In this document: positions 34,499 to 43,264 of the stretch, in pieces
How positions within the stretch are numbered: the stretch's first letter is position 1
Layout of the letters: the number at the start of each line of letters is the position of its first letter
Assembly (NCBI RefSeq): GCF_048984525.1
Contig: NZ_JBMGJC010000001.1
Location: 248,001 to 312,000, forward strand
Length of the DNA stretch: 64,000 nucleotides
Source of the DNA: Syntrophopropionicum propionicicum_A
GTDB lineage: Bacteria; Bacillota; Desulfotomaculia; Desulfotomaculales; Pelotomaculaceae
Reading direction: 5' to 3'
The notes under the pieces: generated by a model
Seen by the model: only the letters and a program-made list of their open reading frames with translations
Databases searched by the model: none
What the model was told of the DNA's origin: nothing
Made by a program: the position numbers and the translations under genes

Positions 34499-35337
34499 TG
34501 GAGAGGCACCTCTTTCCGGTTCTGTCTACGCTCCTCGATCAGGCTGTTTAGCTTTTTGACAGCGTCGCCGATACCGCCGACTTCATCAATCAACCCCACG
34601 TCCACAGCCTCCCGACCGATTAAAACCGTCCCGATGTCCCTGGCCAGCTCCCCGGTGCGGAACATCAATTCGCGGAACTTTTCCTCGGATATTTTTGAGT
34701 GCTCTATGGTAAAACGGACCACCCGGTCCTGCATCTTGTCCAGGTATTCATAGGTCTGCGGCACACCGATAACCAGCCCGTTGAGACGGATCGGGTGGAT
34801 GGTCATGCTGGCTGTATTGGCGATATAAGAATACTGCGTTCCCACGGCGATCGGCACGCCTATGGAGTGCCCCCCGCCCAGGACTACCGACACCGTCGGT
34901 TTGGACATGCCGGCAATCATTTCTGCTATGGCCAGGCCGGCTTCCACGTCCCCGCCTACCGTGTTGAGGACAATCAAGATACCCTCTATTTCTGGAGCCT
35001 GCTCAAGGGCCACCAGCTGCGGGATCATGTGCTCGTACTTGGTGGTCTTATTCTGGGGCGGCAGGACCAGGTGCCCTTCAATCTGGCCGATGATGGTGAG
35101 GCAGTGGATATTGCTTTTTATCTCCGGCACCGGCGTTGACCCTACTTCTTTCATCGCCTCCAGGGAACTTTTAGACTTGCCGGACACCCTGCGGCCGTGC
35201 CTGGGGTCACGATCGGGATCGTCGTTCCGGTCCGGGTCTTCACGCCGCTCCGGTTCCGGCTCAACGCCCGGCCCCGGCGGCGGAACAGGGGTATAAGGAA
35301 AAACGCCTGGTTCGGGATCAAAGCCCTGCTTTTTCAT
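34495..35337 (-). CDS. tepA: ClpP-fold protease TepA
   Basis: This 280-residue Clp-crotonase fold serine peptidase is of the translocation-enhancing (TepA/YmfB) type. Residues 10-50 are a Pro/Asp/Arg-rich disordered segment. The fold follows with LNTVGGDVEAGLAIAEMI near 128, the catalytic serine in GGGHSIGVPI near 163 and the histidine in MTIHPIRLNG near 185. In Bacillus TepA degrades membrane-associated peptides such as signal peptides and spore proteins. ATG at 35337 follows GGAGTG. It would normally follow RNase J, from which it is separated here by 12 kb. Confidence 0.9.
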   Translation of the reverse strand: MKKQGFDPEPGVFPYTPVPPPGPGVEPEPERREDPDRNDDPDRDPRHGRRVSGKSKSSLEAMKEVGSTPVPEIKSNIHCLTIIGQIEGHLVLPPQNKTTKYEHMIPQLVALEQAPEIEGILIVLNTVGGDVEAGLAIAEMIAGMSKPTVSVVLGGGHSIGVPIAVGTQYSYIANTASMTIHPIRLNGLVIGVPQTYEYLDKMQDRVVRFTIEHSKISEEKFRELMFRTGELARDIGTVLIGREAVDVGLIDEVGGIGDAVKKLNSLIEERRQNRKEVPLQ

Positions 35338-35386
35338 TCATTTCACTCCAGCATTGTTATTTTCAGCACTCTTAGTATGCATTTAT

Positions 35387-35423
35387 AATAAAAAAAATAC
35401 ACGGACTCAAACCCGTGTATTTA
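35387..35423 (-). terminator. Terminator of the thiamine operon
   Basis: ATACACGG and CCGTGTAT form a stem, followed on the minus strand by eight T residues. It is 32 bases after the last thiamine-operon gene. Confidence 0.87.
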
Positions 35424-35454
35424 TAAGCGTGAAATTACAATTTCCGTGAAAGCT

Positions 35455-36087
35455 TTATTTCACTGAAACCAGATATGAAATTACATCGCTGAAATCATCA
35501 TAATACCTGGCGCTGATCCCGTTGTCCCGGCAGAACCGGTACAAGTCTTTCTTGGCAAAAACAATATCTGCCTTAGTGGCGGGGCAGGTGTCCGAATAAC
35601 CGTCCCCGACATATATAACCGTATTCCCCTCGCCTTTCAGCTTTTCCATCAGCCTGGTTTTACAGGTGCCGCAGATACCGCACGAGGGGTTCGAGCCGGG
35701 ACACTCTATTTTGAAGCCCCCGTCATATACCATTTTGTTGGCGTAATAGGGCGCCTCAATATCATATTTGTCAAACACAGCGTCTATGCAGAAATCATAG
35801 CCGTCGCTGAGCACGTATACCAAGTGATTTCGCTTCCGGCAAAACGCCAGGAATTCCATGAAATACTCGTCTATTTCCACGGTGTCCAGCAGCTTTTTAA
35901 GATCGTTGAGGTCAGCCTGGAAAAGATTAAAGGTCATATTCGCGCACTGCTCCGTGGAGATCTCTTTCCTTTCCCAGCGATCATTTATCTCGCGCCAGCC
36001 GTCGCCGGCAAACGCCTCGACCATGGCGGCGCAGGTGTCCTCTTTAGTTATGGTCCCGTCAAAGTCGACAAATAAAACTATACCCAT
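35455..36087 (-). CDS. HAD phosphatase (MtnX-like) in the thiamine operon
   Basis: This 210-residue HAD superfamily phosphatase has motif I FVDFDGTITKED (6-17), motif II VLSDGYDF near 94 and motif IV YVGDGYSDTCPA near 165. A Cys cluster (CPGSNPSCGICGTCK, near 130-145) is shared with the MtnX group and may bind a metal. MtnX acts in methionine salvage, but no other salvage gene is present. It starts six bases after thiE, so in this operon it may instead dephosphorylate a thiamine intermediate such as thiamine monophosphate. That role is inferred only from context. Confidence 0.82.
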   Translation of the reverse strand: MGIVLFVDFDGTITKEDTCAAMVEAFAGDGWREINDRWERKEISTEQCANMTFNLFQADLNDLKKLLDTVEIDEYFMEFLAFCRKRNHLVYVLSDGYDFCIDAVFDKYDIEAPYYANKMVYDGGFKIECPGSNPSCGICGTCKTRLMEKLKGEGNTVIYVGDGYSDTCPATKADIVFAKKDLYRFCRDNGISARYYDDFSDVISYLVSVK

Positions 36088-36093
36088 CCCATA

Positions 36094-36714
36094 TTACCTC
36101 CAGGCGTTTCTAAGATCACTGGCCGCCGCTTCGATATCATCCCTGGCCAATATCGCCGATATGACGGATATGCCCTCGATCCCAGATTTTTTTACTTCAT
36201 CTATATTGGGCATCCCGATTCCGCCTATACCGACGATGGGTATTGATACACTTCCCTTTATATTTTTCAGCCCTGCCGCACCGATGGGTTCAATTTCGGT
36301 CACCTTGCTCCCGGTGCGGTAAACCGGGCCAGCCCCGAGATAATCCGCGCCGTTTTTCTCCCCGTATACCGCCTCAGCCACATTTGAAACTGAATACCCG
36401 AGTATTTTTCCCGGGCCAAGCAGCTTTCTGGCGACCTCCAGGGGCAGGTCCTCCTGTCCTATATGCAGCCCGTCCGCGTCCACCGCGAGAGCGATATCCA
36501 GCCTGTCGTTGATAATCAGCGGCACACCGTATGAGTTGGCCAGCTTTTTCATCTCCAGCGCGATATTATAAAATTCACCGCTGCCCGCGTCCTTCTCCCT
36601 GAGCTGGAGGAGAGACACACCGCCTCTGATCGCCTTTTCAACCGCATGGTATAAACTTATATCCCTGAGCATGCCCCGGTCCGTAACAAGGTAGAGGCTG
36701 TAGTCTACAGACAT
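36094..36714 (-). CDS. thiE: Thiamine-phosphate synthase
   Basis: This 206-residue TIM-barrel enzyme couples HMP pyrophosphate with thiazole phosphate to give thiamine monophosphate. The motifs LYLVTDR (7-13), QLREKDAGSGEF near 36, INDRLDIAL near 67, GLHIGQEDLP near 81 and VGIGGIG near 163 are all present. ATG 36714 follows GAGGG and overlaps the end of thiM by ten bases. It is part of the TPP-riboswitch operon thiD-cytX-thiM-thiE-HAD. Confidence 0.96.
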   Translation of the reverse strand: MSVDYSLYLVTDRGMLRDISLYHAVEKAIRGGVSLLQLREKDAGSGEFYNIALEMKKLANSYGVPLIINDRLDIALAVDADGLHIGQEDLPLEVARKLLGPGKILGYSVSNVAEAVYGEKNGADYLGAGPVYRTGSKVTEIEPIGAAGLKNIKGSVSIPIVGIGGIGMPNIDEVKKSGIEGISVISAILARDDIEAAASDLRNAWR

Positions 36715-37508
36715 TCGATTTTCCCTCTTTTCATTATATCTTCTTCTGACAAATTATATATATGGTCAAAAAGCCTGGCCCGGAAAGTCCCCGGCAGGAC
36801 TTTTCCCAGCGAGTCAGCCGCCATTTCCCCGGCCAGTCCCATGGCCAAGAGCGCGGCGGCGCTGGAAATATACCGGTCATCACTGGCGCCCGCCGCGGCG
36901 GCAGCCAGCGCGCCAACCATACACCCGGCGCCGGTAATCATCGTCAGCATTTTTGTTCCGTTATAAACCTGGCAGGTCCTCTCGCCGTCAGTAATAATGT
37001 CAGTTTCCCCGGTGGCGGCAACAACTGTGCCGTACCGCCCGGCCAGCAACCGGCAGGCTTCAACCGCCCCCTGCCCGTCATCTATGGAATCCACGCCCCT
37101 GACCTTCCCCGCATGCCCGGCGAGAAATTTGATCTCCCCGGTATTTCCTTTGATCACAGAAATTTTAGAGACTTCCAGCAGCTCTTTTATAACGTCCATT
37201 TTCCTGGGTATGGCCCCGCAGGCGACCGGGTCCAGCACGACCGGCTTGTTCAGGGATGAGGCCTTCCGGGCCGCGAGTACCGCCGCTTCTTTTTGTTCTT
37301 CATTAAGTGTGCCGATATTGATATACAGCGCCGAAATCAGGCCGGCAAAATCTTCGACTTCCGATTTAGCTTCGCACATAGCGGGTGAGGCGCCGAAGCA
37401 GAGCAGGATATTGGCGCAGTCGTTTATGGTAACATAGTTGGTAATAGCCTGCACCAGCGGGGTTTTTTCCCTTACAGCGCTTAGCACGCCAGCAATCTTA
37501 CTGAGCAT
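36705..37508 (-). CDS. thiM: Hydroxyethylthiazole kinase
   Basis: This 267-residue ribokinase-fold enzyme phosphorylates salvaged 4-methyl-5-hydroxyethylthiazole. Seen are PLVQAITNYVTINDCAN near 18-34, NIGTL near 92, VLDPVACGAIPRK near 122 and the catalytic loop TGAGCMVGAL near 194. ATG 37508 follows GGAGAGG and overlaps cytX by 11 bases. Presence of thiM and thiD with a transporter, and no thiC/thiG, points to salvage rather than de novo synthesis at this locus. Confidence 0.96.
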   Translation of the reverse strand: MLSKIAGVLSAVREKTPLVQAITNYVTINDCANILLCFGASPAMCEAKSEVEDFAGLISALYINIGTLNEEQKEAAVLAARKASSLNKPVVLDPVACGAIPRKMDVIKELLEVSKISVIKGNTGEIKFLAGHAGKVRGVDSIDDGQGAVEACRLLAGRYGTVVAATGETDIITDGERTCQVYNGTKMLTMITGAGCMVGALAAAAAGASDDRYISSAAALLAMGLAGEMAADSLGKVLPGTFRARLFDHIYNLSEEDIMKRGKIECL

Positions 37509-38709
37509 ATTTTTCCTCTCCTTTTACAACAAAAGCTTTTTTCACATACCTGAAGACAGCGTACACCAGCAGCGTAACCGTCATGGACGGTATGGTGGCT
37601 CCTATAAGCAGGTCCTGCCCGATAAAGACATAGTATGACGCCACCCCGACCGCTGCCGCGGCCAGGCCGGTGAAATTGAACAGGTCGCGCGAACGGTTGT
37701 CCTTGTATATAAAATAGTCCGCGATTACGACGGAGAAAACCGGCGCGAAAAGCGACCCGATCATATACAGGAAATTCTCATACTGTTCCATGGGGAAATA
37801 CATGGCCAGCAGTATTCCCAGTGCGCCGAAAATAAAGATCAGTTTGCTCTTCGATATTTTCGCGGTCACATTGAGAGTGGACATTACAGCGGAATAAACG
37901 TCAAGGAAGGTTGTGGTGACGGTTGACAGCACCACTATCAGTAAGGCCGACAATCCCAGGTTAAGGCTGGTTAAAACGCCGATGGGGTCCGGCGTGCCCG
38001 CGTATATTGAGGACACCAGGCCGATCGCGTACATAAAGGAACTCCCTATGAAATACCCCCCGAAACTGCCCCAAAAGCTGCCCCTGGCGCTCCTGCCCAT
38101 CATGGTGTAATCCGATATTAGCGGCAGCCAGGTCAGCGGCATAATAATGCTCAGTTCGAGCGCCGCCCCGAAAGTTATATTTGACGCGATTTCTTTCACT
38201 TCGTTTCCTGAAATAACCGACTTCAGCATCACCAGGCAGAGGACCAGGAGCAGCCCAACTGCGATATGGTTTACCGTGTTGATAGCGTTTTCTGTGTTCA
38301 AGGCCCATATCAATACCAATATTCCGGTGATCACCACTAGAATGTAAAAATTGTCAAAGCCGAAAAGCCTGCCGGTAATCGACTGCAGCGACCTGGCGCT
38401 CTGGATCAGCATTATCGCAGTCCAGCCGATAAGCTGGACGATATTGAAAAATGATATGATATATGACCCGTACCTGCCCAGCGACAGGCGGCTGGACATC
38501 AGCGAAGGGCTTTTTTCCCTGAAGCCGATGACCCCGACCAGGGCCAGGATCAGGGCGCCGATGAGGTGTCCGGTAAAGATCACGATCAAACCCTGTTTCA
38601 GGCCAAGGGGTGCGATTAAACTGCCCGTCATGATTTCCGCCAGTGAAACGGCCGCTCCAAACCAGAGGGTGAAAAAGCTAAAACCTCCTGTCTTTCCCGC
38701 TTCAGTCAT
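37498..38709 (-). CDS. cytX: Putative hydroxymethylpyrimidine transporter CytX (NCS1 family)
   Basis: This 403-residue permease has about 12 hydrophobic helices. The start (FSFFTLWFGAAVSLAEIMTG) and IMPLTWLPLISDYTMMGRSA are typical of the NCS1 group that moves nucleobases and pyrimidines. CytX proteins sit in TPP-regulated operons and are thought to import HMP or a related pyrimidine. ATG 38709, after AGGCAGG, overlaps the thiD stop by eight bases; the frame continues 48 codons further upstream inside thiD without support. Confidence 0.9.
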   Translation of the reverse strand: MTEAGKTGGFSFFTLWFGAAVSLAEIMTGSLIAPLGLKQGLIVIFTGHLIGALILALVGVIGFREKSPSLMSSRLSLGRYGSYIISFFNIVQLIGWTAIMLIQSARSLQSITGRLFGFDNFYILVVITGILVLIWALNTENAINTVNHIAVGLLLVLCLVMLKSVISGNEVKEIASNITFGAALELSIIMPLTWLPLISDYTMMGRSARGSFWGSFGGYFIGSSFMYAIGLVSSIYAGTPDPIGVLTSLNLGLSALLIVVLSTVTTTFLDVYSAVMSTLNVTAKISKSKLIFIFGALGILLAMYFPMEQYENFLYMIGSLFAPVFSVVIADYFIYKDNRSRDLFNFTGLAAAAVGVASYYVFIGQDLLIGATIPSMTVTLLVYAVFRYVKKAFVVKGEEKYAQ

Positions 38710-39508
38710 TTTGATAACCTGCCTTCTGATATAAATTGTAAAAATGGTTGGTCGGGCCGACACCGCGGCCGAGTTCGAAGGAATGTTCAATGGCGCCGTT
38801 AATATATTCTTTCGCCAGCCTGGCCGCTTCCGGGATCGGGTATCCCCTGGCAAGCAGGGCCGCTATGGCCGATGAGAATGTGCAGCCTGTGCCGTGGGTA
38901 TTTTTTGTCTCTATCCTCGTCCCCTTCAGGTAGCTGAAATTTTGGCCGTCGTACACGACATCTATAGCGTCACCGGTTAAGTGGCCGCCCTTTACAATTA
39001 CCTTAATCCCGCCGAGACCGTTTATTTTCACCGCTGCTTTTTCCATCTGCGCCAGGTTTTCAATTTTATCACCGGTGATCAGCTCCGCCTCGAAAAGGTT
39101 CGGAGTCACCACTTCAGCCAGTGGAAACAGCACTTTAACCAGTTCATCCTTGGCCTCCTCCCGCAGCAGGTGGTAGCCGCTCTTAGATACCATAACCGGG
39201 TCGACTACGATATTAGCCGCATTGTTCTTTTTCAGGCACTCCCCGATCACATCGATAATTTCAATGCTAGATACCATCCCTACCTTAACCGCGTCTATTT
39301 TGATATCATCAAACAGGCAGTCGATCTGTTCCCTGATAATATCGACGTCCAGCTCCCTTACGCTGAAAACGCCCATGGTGTTCTGTGCGGTAACAGCCGT
39401 GATTACGCTCATGCCGTAAGCACCGAGCGCGCTGAACGTTTTCAAATCAGCCTGTATGCCCGCGCCGCCGCATGAATCTGATCCCGCGATTGTTAATACT
39501 GTCTTCAT
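38702..39508 (-). CDS. thiD: Hydroxymethylpyrimidine / phosphomethylpyrimidine kinase
   Basis: This 268-residue ribokinase-fold enzyme phosphorylates HMP twice to HMP pyrophosphate. The N-terminus MKTVLTIAGSDSCGGAGIQA is diagnostic, and GTRIETKNTHGTGCTFSSA near 205 forms the anion hole and catalytic base. ATG 39508 follows GGGGGGAG; the 12 extra codons in the longer frame lie in the leader. It is the first gene behind the TPP riboswitch. Confidence 0.96.
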   Translation of the reverse strand: MKTVLTIAGSDSCGGAGIQADLKTFSALGAYGMSVITAVTAQNTMGVFSVRELDVDIIREQIDCLFDDIKIDAVKVGMVSSIEIIDVIGECLKKNNAANIVVDPVMVSKSGYHLLREEAKDELVKVLFPLAEVVTPNLFEAELITGDKIENLAQMEKAAVKINGLGGIKVIVKGGHLTGDAIDVVYDGQNFSYLKGTRIETKNTHGTGCTFSSAIAALLARGYPIPEAARLAKEYINGAIEHSFELGRGVGPTNHFYNLYQKAGYQND

Positions 39509-39554
39509 TGCAACTCCCCCCATTATTAAACTAATAAAGCACAATCACCCCCGG

Positions 39555-39594
39555 AAAAATAAAATAGCCTTTTACCTGAACTGGCAAAAGGCTA
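39555..39594 (-). terminator. Terminator of the TPP riboswitch
   Basis: TAGCCTTTTGCC and GGTAAAAGGCTA form a long stem, followed on the minus strand by TTTTATTTTT. It lies between the aptamer and the thiD start, so it should stop transcription when TPP is bound. Confidence 0.9.
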
Positions 39595-39610
39595 CAAACG
39601 CACCTGTAAA

Positions 39611-39703
39611 ACGGCTGCATTCCCTACGCTGGCATTACCCAGATCAGGTTCAATGGGTCAGAATACACATTCTTTCTCAGCTGAATCACTTCAGCTCCCC
39701 ATG
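39611..39703 (-). promoter_or_regulatory. TPP riboswitch (THI element)
   Basis: On the minus strand the region contains GGGGAGCTGAAGTGATTCAG followed by CTGAGA, then ACCCATTGAACCTGATCTGG and GTAATGCCAGCGTAGGGAA. These are the conserved TPP aptamer blocks in correct order. The operon behind it encodes thiamine salvage. Confidence 0.97.
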
Positions 39704-39848
39704 CATCTATTTTGTTGTCAAAAAATAGATCTTGCTGTTTGTTTTTAAGATATCATTATATATAAGGGAAAGCAAGAGAAATTATTACATTTTATTTATA
39801 GTCTGAATTTTTGATCGTGAAATCCGGCGCTATAAACTCTTATAATAG

Positions 39849-39877
39849 TTGTTTAAAGCCAATTAATATTGTATAAT
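39849..39877 (+). promoter_or_regulatory. SigA promoter of the liv operon leader
   Basis: TTGTTT (39849-39854) and a perfect TATAAT (39872-39877) are 17 bases apart. Transcription would begin near 39884, about 287 bases before livK. A second, weaker candidate (TATAAT at 40104-40109) lies closer to the gene. Confidence 0.6.
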
Positions 39878-39883
39878 ATGACA

Positions 39884-40136
39884 TTATATTTACATTTCGC
39901 AGTAAGGAGCTTAGAGAAGTCTCGCCTCCGTTACCAAATAATAACCAAGCCCTTGTGGACACGCAAAGGCTTATTTTCTTGTTATGGAGGAAGGATCTTT
40001 TACATGCCGGCAGGATAACCGGGTGGGACAGGCGAATAACTAGACTAAAGACATAACAGGTAGAAATTTTATAGTTTTAATTCATAATCAACTAGAGAAC
40101 AATTATAATCGGACTTATAACCGTTTTACGGTTATT
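39884..40136 (+). ncRNA. Candidate structured leader RNA upstream of livK
   Basis: The leader contains a strong hairpin AAGCC-TTGTG...CGCAA-GGCTT (39947-39972). A longer helix pairs CCTCCGTTAC (39925-39934) with GTTATGGAGG (39981-39990), with one wobble and one mismatch. There are further short pairings of AGTCT with AGACT and CGCC with GGCG. GGGTGGGAC (40021-40029) resembles a T-box core, and CGGTTAT (40129-40135) could pair with either of two upstream ATAACCG copies. The class is unknown; a 6S-like RNA or amino-acid-responsive leader are the alternatives considered. Confidence 0.4.
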
Positions 40137-40170
40137 AAGATTATTAAACAAGAAAAAAGGAGGAAGATGG

Positions 40171-41349
40171 ATGAGGATTAAAAAAAGAGTCGCCTTGCTG
40201 ATTACCATGCTGTTTGTTTTCAGCATCGCCGCCGGTTGTGGCGGAGGGGCGACGCAGACAGGTGGTAAGGCCGGAGACGCGATTAATGTGGGTATTAACG
40301 TGGAATTATCGGGCGGCGTGGCCAGTTATGGCACAAATGCCAGAGATGGCGCAATGTTGGCCATCGAAGAAATTAACAAGGCCGGCGGTGTGCTGGGCAA
40401 GAAGATCAATCCTATTGAAAGAGACTGTAAGTCCGTTGCTGACGAAGCTATGAGCGTAAGCGCCGCGCTGATGGGTGAGAAAATTGTGGCCCAGATTGGA
40501 CCCCTTACCAGTGGTGATGTGGCCGGCAGCACACCCGTTATGATGGAGAACAAAGTGCCCCTTATTGCTCCGGCGGCTACTGCAGCCAATGTGACTGTGG
40601 ACGACAAAACTGGTAAAACCAGAGATTATATTTTCCGGGTTTGCTTTATCGACCCATTCCAGGGAACCCTGATGGCCCAGTTCGCATCAGATAATCTGCA
40701 AGCGAAGAAAGCTGTTATTTATTGTGACAACTCCAGTGATTACGGTAAAGGCCTGGCGGAATACTTTGAAAAGACCTTTACAGCAAATGGCGGCACCATC
40801 CTGGCCAAGGAAGGTTTTGTGAAAGACGACCGTGACTTTAGAGCCGCATTGACTAAAATTAAGGGGTTAAATCCTGACTTTATTTATGTGCCCGGCTATT
40901 ATCAGGAAGTCGCTCCCTTGATCAAACAGGCCCGGGAACTGGGAATTACTGTTCCGATGGGCGGCTGCGACGGTTGGGATTCTCCTGATATGGTAAGCGT
41001 TGCCGGCAACGATGCATTAAACAACACATTTTTCACTAACCACTATTCTTCCCAGGACAAGGATCCCCAGGTTGTGAAGTTTGTTGAAGCTTTCAAAGCC
41101 AAATACAATAAAGAACCGGATGCATTTGCCGCATTGGGTTACGACTCCGTCCAGATAATGGTGCAGGCGCTGAAAGAAGCCGGCACAGCCGATCCGGTCA
41201 AATTAACGGAAGCGCTGGCGAAGATTAAGGACTTTGCGGGTATTACCGGTAAAATGAGTATCGACGACCAGCATAACCCGGTTAAAGCCGGGGTGATACT
41301 CGAATTTAAGGATGGCAAGCAAGTCATGAATACCCGTATTCAACCATAG
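40171..41349 (+). CDS. livK: Branched-chain amino acid-type ABC transporter, substrate-binding lipoprotein
   Basis: This 392-residue periplasmic-binding-protein type I lipoprotein has the signal MRIKKRVALLITMLF, with a lipobox IAAGC and the modified cysteine near residue 23. The mature part has the LivJ/LivK pattern (INVGINVELSGGVASYGTNA, KAVIYCDNSSDYGKGLAEYF, PMGGCDGWDSPDM). It delivers leucine/isoleucine/valine or a related amide to the membrane permease. ATG 40171 follows AAGGAGGAAG. Substrate is predicted from family only; related systems carry urea or short-chain amides. Confidence 0.92.
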   Translation: MRIKKRVALLITMLFVFSIAAGCGGGATQTGGKAGDAINVGINVELSGGVASYGTNARDGAMLAIEEINKAGGVLGKKINPIERDCKSVADEAMSVSAALMGEKIVAQIGPLTSGDVAGSTPVMMENKVPLIAPAATAANVTVDDKTGKTRDYIFRVCFIDPFQGTLMAQFASDNLQAKKAVIYCDNSSDYGKGLAEYFEKTFTANGGTILAKEGFVKDDRDFRAALTKIKGLNPDFIYVPGYYQEVAPLIKQARELGITVPMGGCDGWDSPDMVSVAGNDALNNTFFTNHYSSQDKDPQVVKFVEAFKAKYNKEPDAFAALGYDSVQIMVQALKEAGTADPVKLTEALAKIKDFAGITGKMSIDDQHNPVKAGVILEFKDGKQVMNTRIQP

Positions 41350-41359
41350 GATACTTCAC

Positions 41360-41385
41360 GGAAGAGAGGGTAACTCCTCTCTTCC
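41360..41385 (+). promoter_or_regulatory. Intercistronic hairpin between livK and livH
   Basis: GGAAGAGAGG and CCTCTCTTCC form a perfect ten-base stem with a GTAACT loop and no clear U-tract. Such hairpins after binding-protein genes often stabilise the upstream mRNA or attenuate read-through, giving more binding protein than permease. Confidence 0.65.
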
Positions 41386-41413
41386 CGTTCTTCCCGTTTA
41401 AACATGGAGGGAT

Positions 41414-42304
41414 GTGGCAACTTTGCTGGAATTTACACAACAAATAGTCAACGGGCTGTCCCTGGGCGCCATATATGCATTAATTGCCCTGGGTTACACC
41501 ATGGTTTATGGTATTATAAAGCTGATAAACTTTGCCCACGGGGATATCATGATGGTTGGAGCCTTTGTGGGTTATTTCTCGCTGACACTATTTGGAACCA
41601 ACATTTTTGTTGCTATGATAGCGGCTATGTTGACCTGTGCGGTATTTGGAGTTTTAATTGAAAAAATAGCATACCGGCCTTTACGCAACTCGACCCGGAT
41701 TGCGGCACTTATTACAGCCATAGGTGTATCGCTGTTTTTAGAATATATAGCTATCTTCCTTCTGGGACCTTCCCAGAAGGTTTTTCCTGCCTCGGCTTTC
41801 CCCATTAAAGCATATACAGTTGGAGGATTATCAATTCTAAACAAGGATGTCTTTGTATTTGTTTCAGCAGTGGTCCTTATGTTAGTCCTGCAATATATAA
41901 TTAAATATACTAAAACCGGAAAAGCCATGCGGGCTGTATCCCTTGATCGTGACGCGGCGGTCCTGATGGGTATTAGTGTTGACAAAACCATTTCCATTAC
42001 CTTTGCTATTGGCTCTGCCCTGGCCGCTGCGGCTGGCGTAATGGTAGGTGTTTATTATAATACAGTCAATCCGTTGATGGGAATTATCCCGGGACTTAAA
42101 GCTTTTGTGGCAGCTGTACTGGGAGGCATAGGAATTATCCCCGGTGCAATGGTAGGCGGATTTGTAATGGGTCTTCTGGAAACCATGGTTAGCGGTTATG
42201 GCAACAGTCTTTACCGGGATGCAGTTGCTTTTGGGGTATTAATATTGATCCTATTAATCAAGCCCAGCGGTATTTTTGGTGAAGATACCGGTGAAAAAGT
42301 GTAG
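41414..42304 (+). CDS. livH: ABC transporter permease LivH
   Basis: This 296-residue inner-membrane permease has about eight hydrophobic helices. It shows the LivH signatures IVNGLSLGAIYALIALGYTM and INFAHGDIMMVGAFVGY in the first 55 residues, and the EAA-type loop KAMRAVSLDRDAAVLMGIS near 170. The start is GTG at 41414, with GGAGGG very close; a TTG three codons later would be better spaced, so the start may shift slightly. It is followed at once by livM. Confidence 0.93.
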   Translation: MATLLEFTQQIVNGLSLGAIYALIALGYTMVYGIIKLINFAHGDIMMVGAFVGYFSLTLFGTNIFVAMIAAMLTCAVFGVLIEKIAYRPLRNSTRIAALITAIGVSLFLEYIAIFLLGPSQKVFPASAFPIKAYTVGGLSILNKDVFVFVSAVVLMLVLQYIIKYTKTGKAMRAVSLDRDAAVLMGISVDKTISITFAIGSALAAAAGVMVGVYYNTVNPLMGIIPGLKAFVAAVLGGIGIIPGAMVGGFVMGLLETMVSGYGNSLYRDAVAFGVLILILLIKPSGIFGEDTGEKV

Positions 42305-43264
42305 GTGAAAAAAATGCAGAAGGTAAAGAACAATTGGATAAAAATTGGTTCAGAAGCACTCATACTGGCAGCGTTATTTTTACTGGTACAATTCTTGATC
42401 ACGGCAGGCCTGCTTAACCAGTATTACCAGATAAACTTGGCTTCCGTGTGTATCAACATTATTCTGGCAGTCAGCCTCAGCTTAATTAACGGTTTTACCG
42501 GGCAGTTATCCCTGGGCCATGCCGGGTTTATGGCAGTTGGAGCCTATGTTGCAGTAATAATAACCAACATGCTGGACCTGCACTTTATAATTGGTTTACT
42601 GGCCGCCTGCCTGGCCGCCGGATTGTCCGGATTTATTATTGGGGTGCCTACATTAAGGCTCAAAGGAGATTACCTGGCTATTGCCACCCTGGCTTTTGGC
42701 GAGATTATCCGGGTAGTTCTGCAGAATATTGACTATGTAAACGGTCCGGCCGGGATAATGGGAATCCCTAAACTTACTACCTGGCCGTGGTTGTTTGGAG
42801 CTACTGTACTAACCGTCCTGGTGATTGTCAACCTTATTAATTCCAGTTATGGACGGGCGATAATATCAATTCGTGAGGACGAAACAGCCTCGGAACTGAT
42901 GGGGATTAATACTACCAAATACAAAGTCCTGGCATTTGTTATCGGAGCTATGTTTGCCGGTCTGGCCGGAGCTCTGTACGCCCACTACTTTTATATTATC
43001 AAACCCGAGACTTTCAACTTCCTGAAATCATTCGACATACTGATAATGGTAGTTCTGGGAGGCCTGGGCAGCACAACCGGAGCTATAATTGCGGCCATAT
43101 TTGTCACCGCCCTGACAGCAGCCCTGCAATCCTTCCCGGCAATTAGAATGATTTTATACGCCCTTATACTTATTATCGTTATGTTATACCGTCCTCAGGG
43201 ATTAATGGGTAACAGGGAACTGAGCATGAAGATATTTGGCAGGATTTGGGGTGGCAGTAAATGA
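42305..43264 (+). CDS. livM: ABC transporter permease LivM
   Basis: This 319-residue permease partner of LivH has about nine to ten hydrophobic helices. It contains the typical segments LSLINGFTGQLSLGHAGFMA near 55-75, GVPTLRLKGDYLAIATLAFG near 115 and SIREDETASELMGINTTKYK near 195. The GTG start at 42305 follows the livH stop directly. Its TGA overlaps the ATG of livG, so the genes are translationally coupled. Confidence 0.94.
   Translation: MKKMQKVKNNWIKIGSEALILAALFLLVQFLITAGLLNQYYQINLASVCINIILAVSLSLINGFTGQLSLGHAGFMAVGAYVAVIITNMLDLHFIIGLLAACLAAGLSGFIIGVPTLRLKGDYLAIATLAFGEIIRVVLQNIDYVNGPAGIMGIPKLTTWPWLFGATVLTVLVIVNLINSSYGRAIISIREDETASELMGINTTKYKVLAFVIGAMFAGLAGALYAHYFYIIKPETFNFLKSFDILIMVVLGGLGSTTGAIIAAIFVTALTAALQSFPAIRMILYALILIIVMLYRPQGLMGNRELSMKIFGRIWGGSK

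Noticed and set aside
40021..40029. Firm call of a T-box riboswitch before livK
   Set aside because: GGGTGGGAC resembles the T-box core, but the following ACC is missing, the leader is short for a standard stem I, and the discriminator pairing does not suit branched-chain tRNAs. Kept only as a hypothesis.
39991..40030. c-di-GMP or guanidine riboswitch in the liv leader
   Set aside because: Isolated words such as GGCAGG and CCGGG resemble parts of these classes, but the conserved blocks are not present in the required order.
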